A stretch of 64,000 nucleotides of DNA, from contig NZ_QDKM01000001.1 of the NCBI RefSeq assembly GCF_003076755.1, forward strand, positions 372,001 through 436,000, read 5' to 3'. This document shows, one piece after another, positions 1 to 9,243 of the stretch (position 1 is the stretch's first letter; every line of letters starts with the position of its first letter). The stretch is from Pararhodobacter oceanensis. Lineage in GTDB: Bacteria > Pseudomonadota > Alphaproteobacteria > Rhodobacterales > Rhodobacteraceae. A program made the translations under genes and the position numbers. The notes under the pieces were generated by a model. The model saw only the letters and a program-made list of their open reading frames with translations, was not told where the DNA came from and did no database searches.

Positions 1-550
1 CCGCATAAAGCGTGCCGAGGGCAAAGAGAAACAGCGTCGATCCGGCGAGGTTATACATCACATATTGCACGCCGCCGCGCAGCCGCATGCGCCCGCCGCC
101 ATGGGTCATCAACCCGTAAGAGGCGATCAGCAGGATCTCGAAGAACACAAACAGGTTGAAGATATCGCCAGTCAGCATCGCGCCGAACAGCCCCATCAAC
201 TGGAACTGGTAGAGCGCGTGGAAATTGCGCCCGCGCTGGTCCCAGCCGGTGGCCACCGCATAGGCCAGCACCGCCAGCCCCAGCACTGCCGTCACCGTGA
301 CCATCAGCGCCGACAGCCGGTCGAGCACCAAGACGATGCCGAAGGGTGCCTGCCAGCTGCCCAGCTCATAGGACTCGACATTGCCCGAGGCCGCCGACAC
401 CAACAGCGCCACGGTCACCGCGACCAGCGCGATACTTGAGGCCAGCCCCGCCACGCGCTGCGAGATCACGTCATAGCGCATGGTCATCACGATCAACGCG
501 CCGATCACAGCCGGAATGACGACCGGAGCAACAATCCAATGTTCCATCAT
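1..550 (-). CDS. phaD: Na+(K+)/H+ antiporter subunit D (MrpD/PhaD), partial
   Basis: Membrane subunit of a Mrp/Pha-type multisubunit cation/proton antiporter, homologous to the proton-pumping NuoM/NuoN subunits of complex I. The frame opens with two consecutive ATG codons (550 and 547) behind a GGGGG-type ribosome site and runs off the left edge, so about 183 residues are present. It begins MMEHWIVAPVVIPAVIGA and continues with alternating hydrophobic segments. The stretch GDIFNLFVFFEILLIASYGL is the conserved helix pair of MrpD/NuoN proteins, and its glutamate is expected to be the functional one. It lies 7 bases after phaC in the same operon. The operon should continue with E, F and G subunits outside the window. 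Identification is firm; only the C-terminal part is missing from view. Confidence 0.9.
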   Translation of the reverse strand, partial: MMEHWIVAPVVIPAVIGALIVMTMRYDVISQRVAGLASSIALVAVTVALLVSAASGNVESYELGSWQAPFGIVLVLDRLSALMVTVTAVLGLAVLAYAVATGWDQRGRNFHALYQFQLMGLFGAMLTGDIFNLFVFFEILLIASYGLMTHGGGRMRLRGGVQYVMYNLAGSTLFLFALGTLYA

Positions 551-557
551 CGCCCCC

Positions 558-905
558 TTAGCGTCCGGCGTCGGGCATTTCGCCCGGTTTTTGAATGTCG
601 ATCCGGTCGGTGCCCGCGTTGAGGAATGATCCCAGCGCAAGGATCACCACCAGCGAGGTCATCCCGAAGGAAATCACAATCGCAGTCAGCACCAGCGCCT
701 GCGGCAGCGGATCGGTGATCGCCTCGGCGGCGCCCAGAACCGGCTGCGCGCCGCTCATCAAACGGCCCGAGGCAAAGATGAACACATTCACCGCATAGGT
801 CAGCAGCGACAGGCCCAGAACCACCGGAAAGGTGCGCAGTCTGAGCAGCAGATAGACGCCGGTTGCGGTCAAAATGCCGATGGCAAGAGCGACAAGCAGC
901 TCCAT
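558..905 (-). CDS. phaC: Na+(K+)/H+ antiporter subunit C (MrpC/PhaC)
   Basis: Small NuoK-like membrane subunit of the Mrp/Pha antiporter, 115 residues, the usual MrpC length. The start at 905 (MELLVALAIGIL) is preferred over an upstream ATG because it sits one base after the phaA stop and matches the short N-terminus of the family. Three transmembrane helices are visible: residues about 3-22, 27-47 and 68-95. The last contains PLPQALVLTAIVISFG, the most conserved segment of MrpC/NuoK proteins. The C-terminal tail is short and polar. It is translationally linked to both neighbours. Function (pH and Na+/K+ homeostasis) is known from the family and not shown here. Confidence 0.92.
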   Translation of the reverse strand: MELLVALAIGILTATGVYLLLRLRTFPVVLGLSLLTYAVNVFIFASGRLMSGAQPVLGAAEAITDPLPQALVLTAIVISFGMTSLVVILALGSFLNAGTDRIDIQKPGEMPDAGR

Positions 906-906
906 G

Positions 907-3747
907 TCAGCGCTCCCCTTCTGTGTTGAGAGTTTCCGCCGAGGGATCGACATCCATCGCGGTCAGATTGACCCCTTGTCCGGCGCGGCGGCCAATCCGG
1001 CTTAGGCTGGCCAGCGCCAGCAGCACCGCACCGACCACGGTCAGGAACACGCCCAGATCGAAGGCCACGGCGCTGGTCAGATGGATCTCCTCCAGCGGCC
1101 AGATGGTGATATAGGTGCCGGTCGAACTCAGGAAGTTCCAGCCCAGCACAAGGCTGGCGACGCCGGTCATCACCGCGATCATGATGCCCGAGGCGATGAT
1201 CTCATGATAGTCAAACCGCTGCCGCGCCTGCGTCCAGGCAAAGCCCGAGGCCATATATTGCGTGAGCAGCGCAATCGCCACCACCAGACCGGCGATGAAG
1301 CCGCCGCCCGGCAGATTATGCCCGCGCAGGAAGATATAGACGCCCACGGTCAGCGCAATCGGCAGCGCCACGCGGGTGGCAACGACCATCATCAAGGGGT
1401 GCCGGTCATAGGCTTGCGGCATATCGGGCACCCAGTTCATCAACCGCCGCGAGGCCGCGCCGTTCAGGATCACCTCGACCAGCGCATAGATCACCAAAGC
1501 GGCGATCCCCAGCACGATGATCTCGCCCATCGTGTCAAAGCCGCGGAAATCGACAAGAATCACATTGACCACATTGTTGCCGCCACCGCCGATATAGGAG
1601 TTGGCGACATGGTATTCCGAGATCGACGGCAGGCTCATGTCGCGGGTGAGGATCGCATAGGCCAGCGCGGCGACGCCGCCCCCCGCCGCCAGAGCGATCA
1701 CCCCGTCCCGCAGCCGCGCCAGACCGCCCGATTCAATCGGCGTTTCCTTGGGCATATAGTTCAGCGCCAAAAGCAGCAGGATCACCGTTACCACCTCGAC
1801 GGTCAACTGCGTCAGCGCCAGATCGGCGGCGGAGAACTGCACAAAGCTCATCGAGACCACCAACCCGACGATCGAGATCACGATCAGCGAGACAAAGCGC
1901 TTGCGGTGGACAAGGATCAAGCCGATGCAGGCAACCACCAGCAGCACGAAAAAGATCAACTCGACCAAGGTGATCGGCAGCAATTCGCGGGTGCCCGCGC
2001 TATGGGTGCCGCCGGTGAAGGCCCAAGCGCCGTAAGCCACGACCACCACGGTGAACACCGCCAGATAGCGCGAGATTTTCCCGTCATGCAGTGAATCGGT
2101 GATCCGGTTGGCGGCGCGGGCCGCAGCCTCGACAATCGCGTCGAAAATCGCCTTCGCCTCGGGCCGTGGGGCATTGTCCCAAAGCGGCGCCAGACTGCGT
2201 TGCAGCGCAAGGAACACGAGGCCCCCCGCCACCGCGATCGCCGACATATAGAGCGCCGGCGTCAGCCCGTGCCAGAGCGCCAGATGCACATGCGGATGCC
2301 CGCCGGTGACCGCGCCCGCGACCACCTCGACAAAGGGGCCGACCATCTGCTGCGGGAACAGGCCGATCAGCACCACCAATACCGCCAGAAACGCCGGTGC
2401 CGCCCACATGCCAAAGCCCGGATCATGCGGCTTCATCGGGTAGTCGTTGCGCACCGGCCCCATGAAGGTATGCACCACAAAGCGGAACGAATAGGCCACC
2501 GAGAACACCGCGCCCAGGGTGGCGACGACAGCAAACAGCGTGCTGGTATCCCACGCGGCCTCAAGCATCATCTCTTTTGACAGGAAGCCGTTAAAGAAGG
2601 GTATCCCCGCCATCGACAGCGCGCCGATTGTGCCAATGGTGAAGGTCACCGGCATCAATTTGCGCAAACCGCCGAGCAAGCGGATATTGCGGGTGCCCGC
2701 CTCATGATCGACGATCCCTGCGATCATGAACAGCGCCGCTTTGAAGGTGGCATGGTTAATGATGTGGAACACCGCCGCCTTCGCCGCGTATTCCGTGCCC
2801 ATGCCCAAAAGCATGGTGATCAGGCCCAGATGGCTGACCGTAGAAAACGCCAAAAGCGCCTTGAGGTCGTCCTTGAACAGCGCAATCACCGCGCCCAGCA
2901 CCATGGTGATCAGACCGGCGCCTGCGACCAGCCAGAACCACTCGGGCGTGCCCGAGAGCACCGGCCAGAGCCGCGCCATCAGGAAGAGCCCCGCCTTAAC
3001 CATGGTCGCCGAGTGCAGATAGGCCGAGACCGGCGTCGGCGCGGCCATCGCGTGGGGCAACCAGAAGTGGAACGGGAATTGCGCGGATTTGGTGAAGGCA
3101 CCGAGCAGGATCAACACCAGCGCCGGCACATAGAGATCATGCGCGCGGATCGCCTCGCCTTGGGTCAGGATCACGCTGATATCATAGCTGCCCGCGATCT
3201 GGCCAAGGATCAGCATCCCCCCGATCATCGCCAAGCCGCCCATGCCGGTCACCGCCAGCGCCATACGCGCGCCTTGGCGGCCTTCGGGCAGATGCTTCCA
3301 ATAGCCGATCAGCAGGAAGGACGAGAGCGAGGTCAGCTCCCAAAACACCAGCAAAAGCAGGATGTTATCCGACAGAACAATGCCCACCATCGCGCCCTGG
3401 AAGAGCAGCAGATAGGTGTAGAAATTGCCCATCGGGTCGTCTTTGGACAGGTAGAACCGCGCGTAGATGATGATCAACAGGCCAATGCCGAGGATCATCA
3501 GCGCGAAGAGAAACCCCAGCCCGTCGAGCATGAAATTGACGTTCAGCCCCAGCGCGGGCAGCCATGCGTAATGTTCGGTCAGCGTCTCGCCAGCCATCAC
3601 CGCGGGGGCGTTAAGCAGCAATCCGGCCAGCGCCAATCCGGTGATCGACAGGGTGACCATGGCACAGGCATTGCGGCCCGAACGGATCATCAAACCAGGC
3701 AAAAGCGCGCCCAAAAATGGTAGCGCCGCGATCAAGGCAAGGGACAT
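907..3747 (-). CDS. phaAB: Na+(K+)/H+ antiporter subunit A/B fusion (PhaAB)
   Basis: First gene of the Pha operon, 946 residues. The N-terminal three quarters are a NuoL/MrpA-type antiporter module with many transmembrane helices. It includes the family segments SSFLLIGYWKHLPEGRQGA near residue 140 and FPFHFWLPHAMAAPTPVSA near residue 225, with the conserved H and TPVSAYLHSATMVKAG. The region around 590-700 corresponds to the MrpA C-terminal extension. Residues about 790-935, starting near MNWVPDMPQAYDRHPLM, form a complete MnhB/MrpB domain (LRGHNLPGGGFIAGL). The A and B subunits are therefore one polypeptide, as in rhizobial PhaA. phaC follows after one base. The complex exchanges Na+ or K+ for protons across the cytoplasmic membrane; the preferred cation cannot be read from sequence. 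Confidence 0.93.
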   Translation of the reverse strand: MSLALIAALPFLGALLPGLMIRSGRNACAMVTLSITGLALAGLLLNAPAVMAGETLTEHYAWLPALGLNVNFMLDGLGFLFALMILGIGLLIIIYARFYLSKDDPMGNFYTYLLLFQGAMVGIVLSDNILLLLVFWELTSLSSFLLIGYWKHLPEGRQGARMALAVTGMGGLAMIGGMLILGQIAGSYDISVILTQGEAIRAHDLYVPALVLILLGAFTKSAQFPFHFWLPHAMAAPTPVSAYLHSATMVKAGLFLMARLWPVLSGTPEWFWLVAGAGLITMVLGAVIALFKDDLKALLAFSTVSHLGLITMLLGMGTEYAAKAAVFHIINHATFKAALFMIAGIVDHEAGTRNIRLLGGLRKLMPVTFTIGTIGALSMAGIPFFNGFLSKEMMLEAAWDTSTLFAVVATLGAVFSVAYSFRFVVHTFMGPVRNDYPMKPHDPGFGMWAAPAFLAVLVVLIGLFPQQMVGPFVEVVAGAVTGGHPHVHLALWHGLTPALYMSAIAVAGGLVFLALQRSLAPLWDNAPRPEAKAIFDAIVEAAARAANRITDSLHDGKISRYLAVFTVVVVAYGAWAFTGGTHSAGTRELLPITLVELIFFVLLVVACIGLILVHRKRFVSLIVISIVGLVVSMSFVQFSAADLALTQLTVEVVTVILLLLALNYMPKETPIESGGLARLRDGVIALAAGGGVAALAYAILTRDMSLPSISEYHVANSYIGGGGNNVVNVILVDFRGFDTMGEIIVLGIAALVIYALVEVILNGAASRRLMNWVPDMPQAYDRHPLMMVVATRVALPIALTVGVYIFLRGHNLPGGGFIAGLVVAIALLTQYMASGFAWTQARQRFDYHEIIASGIMIAVMTGVASLVLGWNFLSSTGTYITIWPLEEIHLTSAVAFDLGVFLTVVGAVLLALASLSRIGRRAGQGVNLTAMDVDPSAETLNTEGER

Positions 3748-4063
3748 AGGGGTTCCATTGTCTGAGGGCGGCCCGGTGGGGCGCCGTTATCCATCCCGGC
3801 GCGAACGCAGGCGTCCGCGCGACGTGGCACTATTTAGCAGCGCTCGTTGATAAGGGAAACCGGTGATTTTGCGCCTATGGCCGGACAGTTGCAGGTATCT
3901 TTGGCGGGCGCGCCCCGCTGCCGCCCTGCCCCGCCCGAGGTTTGATGGAATATGCATCAGTTCGCGTTAAAAAACATCGCTTTGCAGGGTTAATGCGCGG
4001 CGGCGTCAACGCTTCGTCAACCTTCTTGCGCCTAGGATGGCGCTGGAATGGGGAACGGATGCG
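3748..4063. promoter_or_regulatory. Divergent intergenic region, pha operon / flagellar cluster
   Basis: 316 bases separate the start of phaAB (minus) from the start of the flagellar lytic transglycosylase gene (plus), so promoters for both transcripts should lie here. The segment 3955-4000 is relatively AT-rich and is the likeliest place for a promoter of the flagellar cluster. I could not identify a convincing -10/-35 pair, sigma-28 or sigma-54 site, and no protein-coding frame with a ribosome site is present. Confidence 0.4.
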
Positions 4064-4801
4064 ATGAAGAACTCTCGCGCGCGCAGGCTCCGGCATCCGG
4101 CATTTATGCTGGCACTGTGCCTGTGCTCATTGGCAACGCCGGTTTTGGCGCGGCCCGAACTTTGCGAAGCCGCCGCGGCGCAGGCGGCGCGCGAATCCGG
4201 TGTGCCAGTCGATGTTTTGCAGGCGATTGCGCTCACCGAGACCGGCCGCAATGCGGGTGGGCGGCTGCGGCCCTGGCCCTGGGCGGCGAATACCGAAGGC
4301 CGCGGTCATTGGTTTGCCAGCCGCGAGGAGGTGGCGCGCTATGCCCGCGAGACATTGGCGCGGGGTCAAAGCAGCATTGATCTGGGTTGTTTCCAGATCA
4401 ACTGGCGCTGGCATGGCGAGAATTTTGCCGCGCCCGAATCCCTGCTCGATCCGCTGACTGCCGCCCGCTATGCCGCCGCCTATCTATCTGATCTAAGGAT
4501 AGAATTTGGCAGTTGGGAGGGGGCGGCAGGCGCTTATCACTCGCGCACCCCGCATCTGGCCCATCGCTACCGCTCGCGCTTTCGGCAGATGCTGGCGCGG
4601 CTCGCCCCCTCTTCGCGTCCGGCTCTAGCCGCCGCGCAAACACCGCGCCCTGCACACACTTCTCGGCACGTGCAAACCTCACGCCCCGCGCAATCCGCGC
4701 GTGCCGCCTCCCAGTCACGCCCCTACCCGCTGTTTTCCGGCGTCGCGCAAGGCGCCTCTTTGGTGCCCGCGACCCTGCCCACCGCTGCCCCTTTATTTTA
4801 G
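4064..4801 (+). CDS. Flagellum-associated lytic transglycosylase (SLT domain)
   Basis: Exported peptidoglycan-cleaving enzyme of the SLT family, 245 residues from ATG 4064. An in-frame ATG at 4037 would add nine residues ahead of the signal peptide and is less likely. The N-terminus is a signal peptide (RRLRHPAFMLALCLCSLATPVLA). The SLT domain follows: ALTETGRN carries the catalytic Glu59, and later come the family motifs DLGCFQINWRWHG and YLSDLRIEFGSWEGAAGAYHS. The C-terminal 60 residues are low complexity, rich in Pro, Ala, Ser and Arg. It stands nine bases ahead of flhA and is probably co-transcribed. By position and domain it resembles SltF, the flagellum-specific transglycosylase of Rhodobacter sphaeroides, which opens the wall for the rod. 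Orthology to SltF is inferred from context. Confidence 0.85.
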   Translation: MKNSRARRLRHPAFMLALCLCSLATPVLARPELCEAAAAQAARESGVPVDVLQAIALTETGRNAGGRLRPWPWAANTEGRGHWFASREEVARYARETLARGQSSIDLGCFQINWRWHGENFAAPESLLDPLTAARYAAAYLSDLRIEFGSWEGAAGAYHSRTPHLAHRYRSRFRQMLARLAPSSRPALAAAQTPRPAHTSRHVQTSRPAQSARAASQSRPYPLFSGVAQGASLVPATLPTAAPLF

Positions 4802-4809
4802 GTCTCCCC

Positions 4810-6882
4810 ATGAGTTTTTCGCTCGAGCGCATCTTTCAACCGACAATTCTGCTGGCGCTGGCGCTGATGGCGGTGATCGTGATGATGATCCTGCCGGTGC
4901 CGCCTTGGGCACTCGACATCGGGCTTGCCGCCTCTTTCGCGCTGGCGATTCTGATGTTCACACTGACCCTCTTCATCGAGAGGCCCTTGGATTTCTCAAT
5001 CTTTCCAACGGTCTTGCTGGCCTCGCTGATGCTGCGGCTATCGCTGAACGTCTCGAGCACAAGATTGATCATCGGCGAAGGCCACACCGGCCCGCAGGCC
5101 GCCGGCACGGTGATCCAAGGCTTCGCCAGTTTCATCATGGGCGGCAATGTCTTTCTGGGCATCGTGGTGTTCTGCGTGCTGTTGATTGTGAATTTCATCG
5201 TCATCACCAAGGGCGCCGGACGGATGGCCGAGGTCGGCGCGCGCTTTGCCCTCGACGGTATGCCGGGCAAGCAGATGGCGATCGACAGCGATATGTCGGC
5301 GGGCGCGATTAACCATATCGAAGCGCGCGAACGCCGCGAGCGCGAGCAGGCGGAGACCACGTTTTTCGGCTCGCTCGACGGGGCGTCGAAATTCGTCAAG
5401 GGCGATGCGGTCGCGGGGCTGTTGATCACCGTGCTCAACATCGTGGTCGGCCTGCTGATGGGCACTTTGGTGCATGGCATGGCGATCGGTGAAGCCTTTG
5501 AAACCTATGCCATTCTCACCGTCGGCGACGGGTTGGTCAGCCAGATCCCCGCGGTGGTGATCTCGATTGCCGCGGCCTTGTTGCTGGCACGGGGCGGCGC
5601 ACAGGGGGCGACGGATTCCACGCTTTTCGCGCAGCTGGGTAAACACCCTACCGCGCTGTTAACCGTGGCGCTTTTGATGGGGCTGTTCGCGCTGGTGCCC
5701 GGCCTGCCCTTTATCCCCTTCGTCTTGGGCGCGGGGCTGTTGGGCACGGCCGCATGGTATGCCAAACGCATGCAGGACCGCGCGCCGGTTGAGGATATCC
5801 CCGTCGCCGATCTGCCGCGCACCTCGCTGGGTGATGTGCTCGATCTTGACGAAATCCATGTCACTTTCGCCCCCGATCTGGTGCCGATGGTGCTGGATCC
5901 CGCCACCGGATTGGACGCGCGGATCATGAATATGCGCAACCATGTGGCGCGCAATTTCGGGCTGATCCTGCCGGAAATCCGGCTTACCGATGACCCGTCA
6001 CTGGCCCCCGGCGAGTATCAGATCCTGATCCAGGGCGTCGAACAGGGGCGAGACAAGCTGATCCCCGACCGGAGGCTGGCGCTATTGCCCGATGACCGCG
6101 CGCTGGCGCCCGCGGGGATCGATGTGAAAGAACCGGTCTATGCGGCGCCGGCGCGCTGGATCACCGCCGCTGATGAGGAACAGGCCGCGCTCGGCGGATT
6201 GACCGTGGTTGGCCCCGCCGAAGTGCTGGCGACGCATCTTCTCGAGGTGCTCAAATCGAATTTCGCGCGGCTTTTGTCGCTGCGCGGTCTGCGGCGGATG
6301 CTGGACGAGATGGGCAACCTGTCGGATGAGCGCCGCTCGGAGGCCAACCGCCGGTTGATCGACGAATTGATCCCCGACAAAGTGCCAATCGACACGCTGC
6401 TGGCGGTGCTCAGGCTGCTGCTGGATGAGCGGGTGTCGGTGCGCAATATGCCCTTGATCCTTGAATCCATTGCCGAATTGCGCGTGCAACAACTGCCGCC
6501 CGAATTTGTCTGTGAGCATGTGCGGCAAAGGCTCGGGTTCCAACTGGTGGCCGGACTAAAACGCCCCGATGGCTCGCTGCCCTTGGTGCAATTGGCGCCG
6601 GAATGGGAGGATGTGTTCACCCGCTACCAGATCGAGGGCGAGCGCGGCAGCAGTGACATCGCCCTGCCGCCCGAGGATTTTGGTAAATTGGCTAACACTC
6701 TGGCCGAAACTTTCTCGGGTCTCTCGGAAGAAGGCACCCATGCGGCGCTGGTCACATCGACGCGGCGGCGGCGGTTTCTGCGCACGGTGATGGCCGCGCG
6801 CAATGTCGCGGCGCCAGTGCTGGCGTTCGAGGAAATCGGCATGGAGGCGCGGCCCGCCTTGGTCGGACAGGTCGCGGCATGA
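4810..6882 (+). CDS. flhA: Flagellar type III export gate protein FlhA
   Basis: Inner-membrane export-gate protein of the flagellar type III secretion apparatus, 690 residues, the normal FlhA length. ATG 4810 begins MSFSLERIFQPTILLALALMAV; a longer open frame upstream overlaps the preceding gene and is rejected. Residues 1-330 contain about eight transmembrane helices and the FHIPEP signature region FPTVLLASLMLRLSLNVSSTR. A cytoplasmic loop follows with AGRMAEVGARFALDGMPGKQM, the region implicated in proton-motive-force use. The C-terminal half (from about 350) is the cytosolic ring domain that docks chaperone-substrate complexes. Its stop overlaps the fliR start by four bases (ATGA), so translation is coupled. 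Confidence 0.97.
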   Translation: MSFSLERIFQPTILLALALMAVIVMMILPVPPWALDIGLAASFALAILMFTLTLFIERPLDFSIFPTVLLASLMLRLSLNVSSTRLIIGEGHTGPQAAGTVIQGFASFIMGGNVFLGIVVFCVLLIVNFIVITKGAGRMAEVGARFALDGMPGKQMAIDSDMSAGAINHIEARERREREQAETTFFGSLDGASKFVKGDAVAGLLITVLNIVVGLLMGTLVHGMAIGEAFETYAILTVGDGLVSQIPAVVISIAAALLLARGGAQGATDSTLFAQLGKHPTALLTVALLMGLFALVPGLPFIPFVLGAGLLGTAAWYAKRMQDRAPVEDIPVADLPRTSLGDVLDLDEIHVTFAPDLVPMVLDPATGLDARIMNMRNHVARNFGLILPEIRLTDDPSLAPGEYQILIQGVEQGRDKLIPDRRLALLPDDRALAPAGIDVKEPVYAAPARWITAADEEQAALGGLTVVGPAEVLATHLLEVLKSNFARLLSLRGLRRMLDEMGNLSDERRSEANRRLIDELIPDKVPIDTLLAVLRLLLDERVSVRNMPLILESIAELRVQQLPPEFVCEHVRQRLGFQLVAGLKRPDGSLPLVQLAPEWEDVFTRYQIEGERGSSDIALPPEDFGKLANTLAETFSGLSEEGTHAALVTSTRRRRFLRTVMAARNVAAPVLAFEEIGMEARPALVGQVAA

Positions 6883-7673
6883 CCCCCAGTCTCACCGCCG
6901 ATCTGTCGCAATTGCTGGCCGAGGGTCAGGCGTGGATGGTGCATTACGGGCTGGTTTTCGCGCGGATCGGGGCGTTTTTCACCCTGCTGCCGGTGTTTGG
7001 CGAGCGGGTGGTGCCGGCGCGTGTGCGGCTGATATCGGCGCTGGCGATGACGGTGATTGTCGCGCCCGCGCTGGCCGGTCAGGTGCCGCCGGTGCCCGAC
7101 ACTCTGATCCGTGCGGCGCTGTTTATCGGCGCGGAAACGCTGGTCGGGTTGACCCTTGCAATTGGCTTGCGCCTCTTGGTGATGGTCTTGCAGATGGCGG
7201 GCACGATGGCGGCGCAGGCGACGTCTTTGTCGCAGGCCTTTGGCGGCGCGGGCATTGACCCGCAACCGGCGTTCTCGCAGGTTCTGGTGATGGCAGGGCT
7301 GGCGGTGATTGTGGTCTCGGGCCTGCCCGAACGATTGGCGGCGCTTTTGGTGCTGTCCTATGAGATTTTCCCATCGGGTCAATGGCTTGACGCCTCGTCG
7401 CTGGCGCAATGGGGGGTGTCGCGGGTGGCCCATGCCTTCGGTCTGGCCTTCACGCTGGCGGCGCCTTTTGTCATCGGATCGGGGCTATATAACCTCGCGC
7501 TCGGGGCAATCAACCGTGCCATGCCACAGCTGATGGTCGCCTTTGTCGGGGCGCCGGCGCTGACCTTTGGCGGGCTGTTCCTGATGCTGATTTCAGCACC
7601 CTTGATGATCTCGATCTGGCTGTCGACCTTTGCCGCAATGTCGGCCGACCCTGCGCTGATGATCGTGCCATGA
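6879..7673 (+). CDS. fliR: Flagellar export gate protein FliR
   Basis: Integral membrane component of the flagellar type III export gate (FliPQR core), 264 residues as expected. It begins with an ATGA overlap with flhA. Hydrophobic segments alternate through the whole protein. The family segment VFARIGAFFTLLPVFGERVVPARVRL near residues 25-50 and the motif SLSQAFGGAGIDPQPAFSQVL near 110-130 support FliR. The C-terminus LISAPLMISIWLSTFAAM is again hydrophobic. It is followed by flhB with a second four-base overlap. fliP and fliQ are not in the window, so the export gate genes are split between loci. Confidence 0.95.
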   Translation: MTPSLTADLSQLLAEGQAWMVHYGLVFARIGAFFTLLPVFGERVVPARVRLISALAMTVIVAPALAGQVPPVPDTLIRAALFIGAETLVGLTLAIGLRLLVMVLQMAGTMAAQATSLSQAFGGAGIDPQPAFSQVLVMAGLAVIVVSGLPERLAALLVLSYEIFPSGQWLDASSLAQWGVSRVAHAFGLAFTLAAPFVIGSGLYNLALGAINRAMPQLMVAFVGAPALTFGGLFLMLISAPLMISIWLSTFAAMSADPALMIVP

Positions 7674-8818
7674 GCGGACAGGACGACGATACAGAACGCC
7701 CGTATGAGGCCACCCCGCGCAAGCTGGACGAGGCGCGCAAACGCGGTGAAATCCCGAAAACCTCGGATTTGACGGCGGCCGCGGCGGCGGTGGGGCTGTT
7801 GGCGTTAACCTTATTGCCCGGTGGCTGGACACCGGTGAAACTGGGCGAAATCGGTCAGGGATTGCTGGCCCGCGCCGATATGGTCGGACCGGCGCTCTTG
7901 GGCGGCGGCACCAGCACCGGCGGCACGATATTGGCGCAGATCGGTCTGGCGATGGCGCCGATCGCGCTGCTGCCGGGGGCTTTGGCGCTGATCTTGCTGT
8001 TCGCGCTGCGCGGTCTGGTTTTTGCGCCGCAAAAGCTGGAGCCGAAACTGTCGCGGATCTCGCCGCTGTCGAATGCCAAGAATAAATTCGGCCCCACCGG
8101 ATTGATGGAATTCGCCAAAAGCACCGTCAAATTAATCATTTACGGGATGATCCTCTGGGCATTTCTGGCCGCGCGCATGCCTGAACTTCTGGCCGCGCAG
8201 GCGCAAAGCTCAGGCCCGGTGGCGGCGCTGTTGCTGCGGATGATGGCCGAGTTTCTGGCGATTGTGGTGCTGGTGATGATTGTCATCGGCACGCTGGATC
8301 ATTTTTGGCAGGTCTATGACCATAACCGGCGCCAAAGGATGAGCCATCAGGAGCTGCGCGAGGATCATAAACAGGCCGAGGGCGATCCGCATATGAAGCA
8401 GCAACGCCGCGCGCGGGCGCAGGAAATCGCCACCAACAAGATGTTAACCGATGTCCCGCAGGCCGCGGTGGTGATCGTCAACCCGACCCATTACGCGGTG
8501 GCGCTGAAATGGGCGCCGGGCAGCGCGCAGGCGCCGGTCTGTGTGGCCAAAGGCGCCGATGAGATCGCCGCGCGCATCCGCGAGGTGGCGCAAGAGGCGA
8601 CGGTGCCGATCCACTCGGACCCGCCGACCGCGCGGGCGCTGTTTGCCACCACCGAGATCGGCGCCGAGATTTCGCCGGATCACTATCAGGCCGTCGCCGC
8701 CGCGATCCGCTTTGCCGAGGCGATGCGCCAGCGCGCACGCAAGCGGCACGGCGGGTCTGGGAATGGCGGGTCGGGGAATAATGGGCCGATGCCGGGCGGA
8801 CCGGGGGCCCCGCGATGA
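7670..8818 (+). CDS. flhB: Flagellar export switch protein FlhB
   Basis: Substrate-specificity switch of the flagellar secretion system, 382 residues. The N-terminus DDDTERPYEATPRKLDEARKRG is the conserved entry motif of FlhB/YscU proteins. Four transmembrane segments follow between about residues 35 and 215. The cytoplasmic domain contains the autocleavage site NPTHY at residues 271-275, where cleavage between Asn and Pro switches export from rod/hook to filament substrates. The last 25 residues are a Gly/Asn/Pro-rich tail (GGSGNGGSGNNGPMPGG) not needed in most relatives. It overlaps fliR upstream and the small gene downstream by four bases each. Confidence 0.96.
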   Translation: MSGQDDDTERPYEATPRKLDEARKRGEIPKTSDLTAAAAAVGLLALTLLPGGWTPVKLGEIGQGLLARADMVGPALLGGGTSTGGTILAQIGLAMAPIALLPGALALILLFALRGLVFAPQKLEPKLSRISPLSNAKNKFGPTGLMEFAKSTVKLIIYGMILWAFLAARMPELLAAQAQSSGPVAALLLRMMAEFLAIVVLVMIVIGTLDHFWQVYDHNRRQRMSHQELREDHKQAEGDPHMKQQRRARAQEIATNKMLTDVPQAAVVIVNPTHYAVALKWAPGSAQAPVCVAKGADEIAARIREVAQEATVPIHSDPPTARALFATTEIGAEISPDHYQAVAAAIRFAEAMRQRARKRHGGSGNGGSGNNGPMPGGPGAPR

Positions 8819-9195
8819 AGGACCCCATGGCATTGGCGCGGTTGCAGGCGATTGCGGCGTTGAAGAAAGACGCGGAACTGGCGCGGCTGGCCGAGGTGGC
8901 GCAGTCGCGCAACCGGCTCAAGGCGTCGCTGGACGCCCTGCGCCGGACCGAAGCGCCGTTGGACGGCAGCGAGAGCGGCGGGCAGCCGGTTGATCCGGCG
9001 ATGGTCGGCGCGCGGCTGGCGCATCTGCGTTGGGTCGAGGCGCAGCAGCGGCTGTTGAACCAGAAACTCGCCATGGTGACCGCCGATTACCTGCGCCAGA
9101 AACCCACCGCCGCGCGCGCCTTTGGTCGCGCCACGGTGCTTGAGCAATTGGTCGAACGGCAGGCCGAAGACCTGCGCCGTCGGGGCCGCAAATGA
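8815..9195 (+). CDS. Small helical protein at end of flagellar operon (FliJ-like)
   Basis: 126-residue protein, predicted almost entirely alpha-helical and probably coiled coil. It is rich in Ala, Leu, Arg and Glu, with no signal peptide or membrane segment. Its start overlaps the flhB stop (ATGA), which ties it to the flagellar export operon. Size, helical character and position suggest a general export chaperone such as FliJ or a dedicated assembly factor, but no sequence motif proves it. The stop at 9195 is followed by the convergent end of the amidohydrolase gene 48 bases away. Real gene: very likely. Function: inferred only from context. Confidence 0.7.
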   Translation: MKDPMALARLQAIAALKKDAELARLAEVAQSRNRLKASLDALRRTEAPLDGSESGGQPVDPAMVGARLAHLRWVEAQQRLLNQKLAMVTADYLRQKPTAARAFGRATVLEQLVERQAEDLRRRGRK

Positions 9196-9243
9196 GTGCC
9201 GCGCCAATCGCGGCGCGGCCTCTGTGATCGCAGCGACTGGACG

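Noticed and set aside
1081-3723. Two long plus-strand open frames (1081-2094 and 2704-3723) opposite phaAB
   Set aside because: Translations are His/Gln/Arg/Asp-rich with no motif, which is what the complement of a GC-rich membrane-protein gene gives; no ribosome sites, and phaAB is certain on the other strand.
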